A DNA stretch of 64,000 nucleotides, taken from positions 1-64,000 of the forward strand of contig JARXAE010000025.1 in the NCBI GenBank assembly GCA_029866005.1, given 5' to 3'. Shown here one piece after another: positions 57,111-64,000 of this stretch (positions are counted from its first letter, which is position 1; each line of letters begins with the position of its first letter). Source of the DNA: Fimbriimonas sp. Lineage in GTDB: Bacteria; Armatimonadota; Fimbriimonadia; Fimbriimonadales; Fimbriimonadaceae. The notes below the pieces were generated by a model. It saw only the letters and a list, made by a program, of their open reading frames with translations, was not told where the DNA came from and did no database searches. Both the position numbers and the translations under genes were made by a program.

Positions 57111-58194
57111 GATGACGAATAAACTTGATACGTTGCGGTACTTATGTATTTCTGTAGTACCTTATACATGGTATCCTGTAATAGTGAGGGCTTTGAGTAC
57201 GGTTGTCGCCGCGCTGTATGGGGTCAGCGAAAGCAGACCCACTTCAAGTGTTTTTCGTCATTCCCAAATACTTTCGTGCCTCCGGCGAGGGTTTGACGGT
57301 GAGACTGAGCCTTCATGGGCTTCGATTCATTCTTCACTCCGTCGCGGGGGATTTGATAAGGAAGCGTTGCAACTCATGGATCCACGGCGACTCACCCGGG
57401 CCGAAATGCTACTTGAAAGGCATGCATTGGTAACCTCGGCTTGTGAAGCGTATCCACAAAGGCTTCTCAAAACATTGGGGCGGAATGCACCTCCGGTGCT
57501 TTGGATGAGCGAACCCGGTATGGCGATCAAACCTCCTTGGCAAGATGACTTCGGTCGGAGCCGACTCGGTGTTGGAGGCGTTGGCTGCCGTCAACCGCTT
57601 GAACTGGGTCTCAGATTGGCGAGAGGAGCAGGAGCTTGGTGCGCGGATCGGGGGTGCTTTGGCGTTTCGGGTGCGGCGGCTGGATGTGATTCGGAGTTTG
57701 GTGAGGGTGTCTTGTCGGAGGAAGGCAATATCGTGCACTGTTTGCCCTGCGGGATGGATCATGGTCGGTATCGCGGATATGCAATCTCGGTTTGCCCGCC
57801 CGGGGAGCCCTTTAGCGCAGGGCGCGCGATGGAGCGGAATCGGTTGATCTACGCCTTGGCAAATTTCACCTTGGTTTGTTCGGCACGGTTTCGCATCGGC
57901 GGCTCGTGGCAGGGAGCCACCAGCGCCATCCGCAGTCATCATGCGGTAGCAGTTGTTGACTGGACATTGAGGAGCAGCTACGCCGCACCATTGGATGACC
58001 ATGGGGACCACCTTCAGCGAGGTACTCATCTATGTGCCCAACGTGCGTTGACAAACTTGGGGGCTTATCAATTGAGAGTCAATCCGGCCTCCTGGGAGGC
58101 TGAGTTACCACTAGCATTGGATGAGGCGATGACCTGGGCCGGTGAAAGGCAGACCGGAGTAGTCAGTGGGGGGCTTTTCGCTATTGCCCGGTAG
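57111..58194 (+). CDS. divergent DprA/Smf-like (SLOG fold) protein
   Basis: Within ORF 57037..58194; YPQRLLKTLGRNAPPVLWM, LGVGGVGCRQPLELGLRLARGAGAWCADRGCFGVSGAAAGCDSEFGEGVLSEEGNIVHCLPCGMDHGRY, CPPGEPFSAGRAMERNRLIYALANFTLVCSA. Start uncertain. Confidence 0.7.
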
Positions 58195-58214
58195 GCACCC
58201 GATCGGGGCCCGAG

Positions 58215-59264
58215 TTAGCTGAAGGTGAAGACGACTTTTCCGGCTTTGCCTGCTTTCATAAGTTCCATCGCATTTTGGAACTCTGTGTAGTGCATCACGT
58301 GAGTAACGATGGGGTCAAGATTGAGTTTGCCACTCTGCAGGAGAGCTGCCATTTGATCCCAAGTTCCCCAAAGTTTCCGCCCTACGATCCCCTGCAAATC
58401 AATCCCTTTGAAAATGACGTCGTTGAGCCGAATCGACTGTTCGGCTTTGCCGTAAACGCCAAGGAGCGAAACCCGACCACCGGGCCTGACGACGTCGATC
58501 GCGAGGGCAAGCTGGGAGGGGTGACCCGACATCTCAAGGACGACATCGACGCCACCCGGGCATCGATGTCGGACTTCCGTGAGTGGATCCTGGGTGAGCG
58601 GGTTAAAGACCGCATCTGCCCCGACTTTGCGTGCAGATTCCGATCTGAACTCGCTGACTTCGGTGGCAAACACCTGCGCCGCACCGGCGGCCTTACAAAC
58701 GGTGACGGCCATTTGGCCGATCGGTCCCATTCCGGTGATCAGAACTGTACGACCTTCGAGCGGACCGGCCATGGCGGTATGAACTGCATTACCCAGCGCG
58801 TCCTGGAATGCCGCGACGAGGGGCGAAACTTCTCGGGAAGTTGGTCGGGCGTTCTCCCAAGGAATCACCGCGTACTCTGCGAAGCCGCCGTCGACATCAA
58901 CACCGAGGATGACGGTGTTCGCACAAACGTGCGCTTGACCTTGGAGGCACTGGATGCACGTTCCACACACGATGTGCGACTCGCTCGCCACAAAATCTCC
59001 GACCGCCCGTTCGGTGACCCCTTCACCAAGCTCCACAATCGTTCCGCAGAACTCGTGGCCAATGATGCGAGGCGGCTTGATTCGAGCCGAGGACCATTCG
59101 TCCCAGTTGTAGATGTGCAGATCGGTGCCGCAGACGGACGCCGCCTCAAGTTTTAGCTTAACGCAACCGGGGCGAACCGAGGGTTCCGGGACTTGGACGA
59201 TCTCAACGCCCGGCTCAGGTCGCGTCTTTGCGATGGCTTGCACGGCGATCATTGTACTTGGCAT
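58215..59264 (-). CDS. tdh: L-threonine 3-dehydrogenase
   Basis: 349 aa; AASVCGTDLHIYNWDEWSSARIKPPRIIGHEFCGTIVELG, QDALGNAVHTA, LITGMGPIGQMAVTVCKAAGA. Confidence 0.93.
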   Translation of the reverse strand: MPSTMIAVQAIAKTRPEPGVEIVQVPEPSVRPGCVKLKLEAASVCGTDLHIYNWDEWSSARIKPPRIIGHEFCGTIVELGEGVTERAVGDFVASESHIVCGTCIQCLQGQAHVCANTVILGVDVDGGFAEYAVIPWENARPTSREVSPLVAAFQDALGNAVHTAMAGPLEGRTVLITGMGPIGQMAVTVCKAAGAAQVFATEVSEFRSESARKVGADAVFNPLTQDPLTEVRHRCPGGVDVVLEMSGHPSQLALAIDVVRPGGRVSLLGVYGKAEQSIRLNDVIFKGIDLQGIVGRKLWGTWDQMAALLQSGKLNLDPIVTHVMHYTEFQNAMELMKAGKAGKVVFTFS

Positions 59265-59290
59265 CGCCCCTGCCCGGTAAACTGTTTCTC

Positions 59291-61138
59291 GTGTTGAAAG
59301 TTGCAGTTTTGCCCTTGAATGCCGGAGAGGGCGCGAAGCCCCAGCTCGGGCGCCAAATTTCCGCTTTTGTGGCAGATCAACTTCGAAGCCACGGAGGAGC
59401 CGATATTCAGTCGGTTAGTTTCCTTACCCAGATCGAACAAGACGGTGTCGCTCGAACGGCCTTTGTCAATATCGGTGATGGACTTCTCGAAGCCGATCAG
59501 CTTGGCGACTTGTTTGGTCAGTCGGGCGTTGATGTGTCGATGGACGGTTCCATCGCGGTTGTTGACGGTGGACACGAGATCACGGTTCGGTACACGAAAA
59601 AGGATGACCTTGCCGGCGGAGTCACCGAAGTTCACAAGTTTTCTGACGACGCCATTTTTACCGTTCTTCACAAGCTGGTGAAGCGCCTTGCCGACGAGGC
59701 TGAGATCGGATTGCCGGAGTTTCTTGCGGGCGAGACGATGGAGTTTGGCACCGACAACGCAGCATGCTTTCTGAAGTTCCTTGAGGGCTATGACGCTCTG
59801 AACTACATCCAACAAGCGAATGGGCTTGTTGCGCAAGAGTTCTCACCAGAGGGCGCAATGACTTCCCTCTCCGAGGCGATTGAACTCGATAAGGAGTTTG
59901 AAGGGGCATATCAGGTGCTTGTGGGGCTCTGCCGAGCCTGCACCCAGTACCAGATTGGGACATTTGAACTTGTAGAGGGTGCCTTGACCAAAGCGACCCA
60001 GCTCGTTCCGGATGACTTTGGAGCCTACTTCGCTTTGGGCGAACTTCATCAGGCGGCGAACAATGCGGCGAAGGCGGTTGATTTCTTCGAGAAGTCCTCA
60101 CAGCTTAAGGCCGACGATCCGGGGATTTTGAATCGGCTTGGAAACGCCCAGGCGTCGATGAACATGTTCGTTAACGCCGAGCGAAACTTCAAGCGGGCAG
60201 TTGAACTCGAGGATGAAACCAAGCCTTCGATGGACTTTTTGGTTGGAGTTTTGAACGCAACCGGTCGTGGGCACGAGGTCCCGGCACTCTGGAAGGAGTT
60301 GGTAGATGCTAATCCACAGAATCCAGAGTTTCATGCCAAGTACGCCATCTCTCTGATTCAAAACGGGCGCCAGTCAGACGGCGAGAAGGCTTTTGAGCAT
60401 GCGATCGTTTCGGTTGAAGAGAATGTGCTTGTTAAGCGGTTCTATGCTCCCTACCTTGCACAGAACGAGGATCTTGACCGGGCAATGGACTTCTATGAGG
60501 ATGTCATTGACGTTGCTCCGGCGGATGTGCCTCTGCTTCTCGAATACGCCCAGACCTTGCAGGCTGCCGACCGCGAGTTTGAGATCCCTGCGGTTTTGCA
60601 GAACGTATTGAAGGCAAATCCGGATCAGAACACAAAAGCCCAGACCACAGCTTGGCTCATTGAACTTGAGCAGCCAAAGCGGATCGAAAGCGTGCAGGCA
60701 GCGGGTGAGAAGCTGGCCGCAGGGGATGCCGAGGGTGCAATCCGAGACTTGAAGCCACTTCGGAACTGGTTAGCAGATTATTGGAAGATGTGGGCGATGC
60801 TTGCCTCGGCTTACAACCGCGTTGGCGACCATGTCGAGGCTGAGGACTCCGCACGGCGACTGCTGGAGATGTATCCAGGTTGCGAGCCAGCTTATGGCGA
60901 GTACCGCGAAGCGCTGAACGGCCAAGGTAAGAATGAGGATGCTTGGCAGTTTATGCAGTTTGCTTTCTCGCAAAACCAGCAGAGCTTCGGCGTATTCATC
61001 AACCTCGGTCTGGCCGCAAAGCGAGCGGGGCACACCGAAGAGGCGAAGCAAATCGCAGAGCAAGTACGAGCAGTTGTCAATGAAAACCCGGACATGATGG
61101 GTGAACTGAAGGACGTTCTTGCTGAACTTGAGGCGTAA
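59291..61138 (+). CDS. TPR-repeat protein
   Basis: VLKVAVLPLNAGEGAKPQLGRQISAFVADQL N-terminal domain; multiple TPR-like helices (FGAYFALGELHQAANNAAKAVDFFEKSSQLKADDPGILNRLGNAQASM). Confidence 0.8.
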   Translation: MLKVAVLPLNAGEGAKPQLGRQISAFVADQLRSHGGADIQSVSFLTQIEQDGVARTAFVNIGDGLLEADQLGDLFGQSGVDVSMDGSIAVVDGGHEITVRYTKKDDLAGGVTEVHKFSDDAIFTVLHKLVKRLADEAEIGLPEFLAGETMEFGTDNAACFLKFLEGYDALNYIQQANGLVAQEFSPEGAMTSLSEAIELDKEFEGAYQVLVGLCRACTQYQIGTFELVEGALTKATQLVPDDFGAYFALGELHQAANNAAKAVDFFEKSSQLKADDPGILNRLGNAQASMNMFVNAERNFKRAVELEDETKPSMDFLVGVLNATGRGHEVPALWKELVDANPQNPEFHAKYAISLIQNGRQSDGEKAFEHAIVSVEENVLVKRFYAPYLAQNEDLDRAMDFYEDVIDVAPADVPLLLEYAQTLQAADREFEIPAVLQNVLKANPDQNTKAQTTAWLIELEQPKRIESVQAAGEKLAAGDAEGAIRDLKPLRNWLADYWKMWAMLASAYNRVGDHVEAEDSARRLLEMYPGCEPAYGEYREALNGQGKNEDAWQFMQFAFSQNQQSFGVFINLGLAAKRAGHTEEAKQIAEQVRAVVNENPDMMGELKDVLAELEA

Positions 61139-61144
61139 AATGAG

Positions 61145-61804
61145 ATGGTGCAGGTAACCGCACCCTCTGGCGATAAACGCGTACATCCACTGGTGTGCGC
61201 GTTTGTCGCTTTTAATGTGGTCATGGTGACGCTTTATGCGCTACCCAAGCCTTCACCGGCAGTAGTGAACAACGATGCCGTGCCACGCGGAACGGACATC
61301 TTCTTGAAGTGGAACGATGCGACGATGAAATCGCATCCGATTCTAGAGCACTACCTATTACCGACTGGACTTTGGCAGTATTGGGACATGTTCGCACCGA
61401 ATCCGACCCAAGTGGATTTTTGGTGCGACGGCGAGATCATCTTCTTCGACGGATCGAAAACGACCTATCAGTATCCGAGGATGAAAAATCTTCAGCTGAC
61501 AGAAAAGTACTTGAGGGAGCGCTACCGAAAGTTCTTTGAGCGAGTGAATATGAATGATCCGGCTCATGGAAACGATAACGGTTGGATGTGGCCGGTGTTT
61601 GCCCAACATTTTGCCCTCGTTAACGCAAGTGACCCAAAGAATCCTCCGGTGAAGGTAGGACTGACGCGACATTGGCTGGACGTACCCCGGCATGACGCAA
61701 AGCGAGGTCCCGAGCCAAGCTATAACAAGTACACCTTCTACTGGCACATCGTGGATCAGACAAAGTTAGCGAGGGACAAAGGGTGGAAGATTGGAAAGCG
61801 CTAA
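61145..61804 (+). CDS. single-TM protein partner of HTTM gene
   Basis: 219 aa; N-terminal TM, LLPTGLWQYWDMFAPNPTQVDFWCDGEIIFFDG; overlaps HTTM gene start. Confidence 0.7.
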   Translation: MVQVTAPSGDKRVHPLVCAFVAFNVVMVTLYALPKPSPAVVNNDAVPRGTDIFLKWNDATMKSHPILEHYLLPTGLWQYWDMFAPNPTQVDFWCDGEIIFFDGSKTTYQYPRMKNLQLTEKYLRERYRKFFERVNMNDPAHGNDNGWMWPVFAQHFALVNASDPKNPPVKVGLTRHWLDVPRHDAKRGPEPSYNKYTFYWHIVDQTKLARDKGWKIGKR

Positions 61805-62729
61805 GCAACTTTATCGATGGTGGTTCGGCTACGGCAGCCCGGTCACTCTTGGCGTCTTTCGCACCATCTTTTGCTCGCTTATCTTCATCAATTTTGTGAT
61901 GGTCGGTCTCTTCTGGAACGACTGGTTCGGGCAGACGGGTTACGTCCCTGCAGAGATCGGAGCTAAGTGGCTTGACTCACACTATATGAGCGGGGGAGAT
62001 CGTTCACTGCTTATCAACCGAATTGATCCGCTGTTCGGGGTGACAAATGAGCTGATCGTGAAGGCGGTTTACTGGGGGACGGTAGGATTTGCTGCCCTTT
62101 CTGCTGTGGGACTCTGGACCAGATTCAGCACGTTTTGCCTTGCTGTCGGGGTCGTTGCGATTCACCACCGGAACCCGATCATCCTGCACGGTGGCGATAC
62201 ATGGATGCGAGTCGTATCGGTCTATCTCGCCTTGGGACCGTCCGGAGCGGCCGTCTCGTTGGACAGGTGGCTAGCTCGGCGACGTGGGACTGCAGGTGAG
62301 CAGCCAGAGCTGATTTCGATGTGGCCTCAGCGGCTCATCGCTTACAACTTGGCGCTTCTCTATTTCACAACCACTTGGGCAAAGTGGTTTGGGGGGCTCT
62401 GGAAGTCAGGTGATGCGACTTGGTACCCGGCTCGGCTGCATGAGTTTGATAAGTTCCCAGTGCCCGCGTTTTTGGTCGACTACCCGATGGTGAAAATCAC
62501 GTCTTGGGGAAGTTTGGCTGTCGAATTTGCGCTCGGCACATTAGTATTTTTCAAGTCTCTCCGAAAGTATGTGCTTCTGGGAGGAATCATGCTGCACTCG
62601 TGGATCGAGTACTCGATGAATATCCCGTTGTTCGCGTTTCTGATGATGTCGTCCTACATCGTTTTCTATGAGGGTGAGGAGACGGCGGCTTGGTGGGATA
62701 GACTCAAAGCGCGGATTGCGCGTTCCTGA
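61791..62729 (+). CDS. HTTM-domain membrane protein (vitamin K-dependent gamma-carboxylase-related)
   Basis: 312 aa; multi-TM; SPVTLGVFRTIFCSLIFINFVMV, HHRNPIILHGGDTWMRVVSVYLALGPSG, QRLIAYNLALLYFTTTWAKWFGGLWKSGDATWY. Confidence 0.85.
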   Translation: MESAKQLYRWWFGYGSPVTLGVFRTIFCSLIFINFVMVGLFWNDWFGQTGYVPAEIGAKWLDSHYMSGGDRSLLINRIDPLFGVTNELIVKAVYWGTVGFAALSAVGLWTRFSTFCLAVGVVAIHHRNPIILHGGDTWMRVVSVYLALGPSGAAVSLDRWLARRRGTAGEQPELISMWPQRLIAYNLALLYFTTTWAKWFGGLWKSGDATWYPARLHEFDKFPVPAFLVDYPMVKITSWGSLAVEFALGTLVFFKSLRKYVLLGGIMLHSWIEYSMNIPLFAFLMMSSYIVFYEGEETAAWWDRLKARIARS

Positions 62730-64000
62730 TGATCTCTGAATTACGAGTCGAGAATCTTGCGATTATCAACCACGTTGAACTTTCGTTCAATGGTGGCTTC
62801 TCGGTTTTAACTGGTGAAACGGGAGCAGGAAAGTCGTTGATGATCGACGCACTCGAGCTTGCTCTGGGCGAGCGAGCGGATACGGATCTCGTGCGGACGG
62901 GGGCGGCAAAAGCTTCGGTTCAATTGGTTTTGGATTTGTCGTCGCGCCCTGATTTATTGGCTCCTTTGTCTGAGTTAGGGTTGGAGCTGGAGGATGGGAG
63001 ACTTTTCATTCTCCGTGAGGTTTTTGCGGAGGGTCGTTCAGTCGCGCGGGTCAATGGGCGGACGGTTCCGATTGCGACTTTGAAGGCGTTGGGACGGTTG
63101 ATTGTTGATTTGCACGGCCAGCACCAGCATCAGGCGCTGCTCGATCAACTGACACACGTCGGTTACCTCGACCAGTGGATTGGCGCGGAGGCATTAGCTG
63201 CCCTCCTCGCAGTTGATGAGGCTTATTCTCGATTTTCGGCAGTACGGACGAAGATGGATGCCCTCCGACGCGGACTGCGAGAGCGGGAGCAGCGGCTCGA
63301 TATGCTTCGATTCCAAGTGAATGAGATTCGCTCGTTTGCACCAAATGAGGGGGAAGAGGAGGAGTTGACCGCCACACTTTCTCGACTGAAAAACCTTGAG
63401 CGGATCACGCAGTCGGTACAAGTTGCGCTGGCCTCCCTGAGCGAAGGAGAGGTGAACGCTCGCGATCTGCTGGCGGGAGGTTCTTCGGCAGTTTCGGACG
63501 CGCTGCGCTTTGATTCTTCGTTAGACTCAGTCGCCACCGGACTCGAGGCGGCAATCGTCCATCTCGACGAGTCGGTTCATACTCTCTCGGCTTATTTCGA
63601 GCGGTTAGATGCCGATCCCGGCTTACTGGATCTCACCACCGAACGATTGGACGGGCTGAAGCGATTGAAGCGCAAGTACGGCGAAACCGAAGTGGCGATC
63701 TTGAACTTTTGTCAGTCAGCAGAAGAAGAATTGGCAACGCTCGAGGATGCGGAGGCGAGCGAAGAATCGCTGGGGAAACAGATGGAAGCGGCTTCGGCAG
63801 AGCTGGCGAAGGCTTGCGACCGTTTGAGCACGGTGCGACGGTCGAAGGCAGAGGCGTTTGTGGGATCCATGCGTGAACATCTGGACGATCTCTCAATGGG
63901 CAAGGCTCGCCTAGAAGTCTCAATGAAGCCATCCGAACCAACCGCAGCGGGGGCGGATGAAGTTGAGTTTCTGTTCTCGGCGAATGCGGGAGAGCCGCCA
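62729..64000 (+). CDS. recN: DNA repair protein RecN, 5' portion (runs off window)
   Basis: Translation from ATG 62729: MISELRVENLAIINHVELSFNGGFSVLTGETGAGKSLMIDALELALGERADTDLVRTGAAKASVQLVLDL...IVDLHGQHQHQALLDQLTHVGYLDQW. No stop before window end. Confidence 0.93.
   Translation, partial: MISELRVENLAIINHVELSFNGGFSVLTGETGAGKSLMIDALELALGERADTDLVRTGAAKASVQLVLDLSSRPDLLAPLSELGLELEDGRLFILREVFAEGRSVARVNGRTVPIATLKALGRLIVDLHGQHQHQALLDQLTHVGYLDQWIGAEALAALLAVDEAYSRFSAVRTKMDALRRGLREREQRLDMLRFQVNEIRSFAPNEGEEEELTATLSRLKNLERITQSVQVALASLSEGEVNARDLLAGGSSAVSDALRFDSSLDSVATGLEAAIVHLDESVHTLSAYFERLDADPGLLDLTTERLDGLKRLKRKYGETEVAILNFCQSAEEELATLEDAEASEESLGKQMEAASAELAKACDRLSTVRRSKAEAFVGSMREHLDDLSMGKARLEVSMKPSEPTAAGADEVEFLFSANAGEPP

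Noticed and set aside
57545-57847. Possible frameshift in the DprA-like gene suggested by an alternative +frame ORF
   Set aside because: The 57037..58194 frame retains the DprA-like core motifs continuously, so a frameshift is not needed.
58275-59156. 293-aa plus-strand ORF
   Set aside because: Antisense to tdh.

Overview
The window looks chromosomal and bacterial. The gene content is reminiscent of Armatimonadota/Fimbriimonadales, but that is an inference from gene content only. Most of it is densely packed housekeeping genes: plsX, fabH, pyk, gltX, tdh, comM/yifB, nif3, a 5'-partial recN, fah, a family-4 UDG, RNase P RNA and two tRNAs. There is also a glycoside hydrolase set (GH5, GH51, GHL10-like, GH38) and several secreted or surface protein genes. 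The most notable locus is a tightly overlapping four-gene operon: lipoprotein, Dop-like depupylase, a 60-aa Pup/UBact-like modifier ending in Gly-Gln, and a proteasome beta subunit. No PrcA, PafA or ATPase gene is visible in the window. Second is a Panacea/DUF4065 antitoxin-like gene followed by an uncharacterised two-TM protein whose real start may be a CTG codon with a strong Shine-Dalgarno inside the antitoxin gene. Other points of interest are a long palindrome 2 nt from the start codon of a PEP-CTERM gene, a multicopper oxidase with a C-terminal redoxin-like domain, a split HTTM-type pair, H-X9-DG pseudopilin-like tandem paralogs, an 11-mer-repeat LEA-like protein, a VapBC-like pair beside tRNA-Leu, and DUF177-plsX without rpmF. 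No CRISPR array, rRNA operon, prophage or IS element was recognised.
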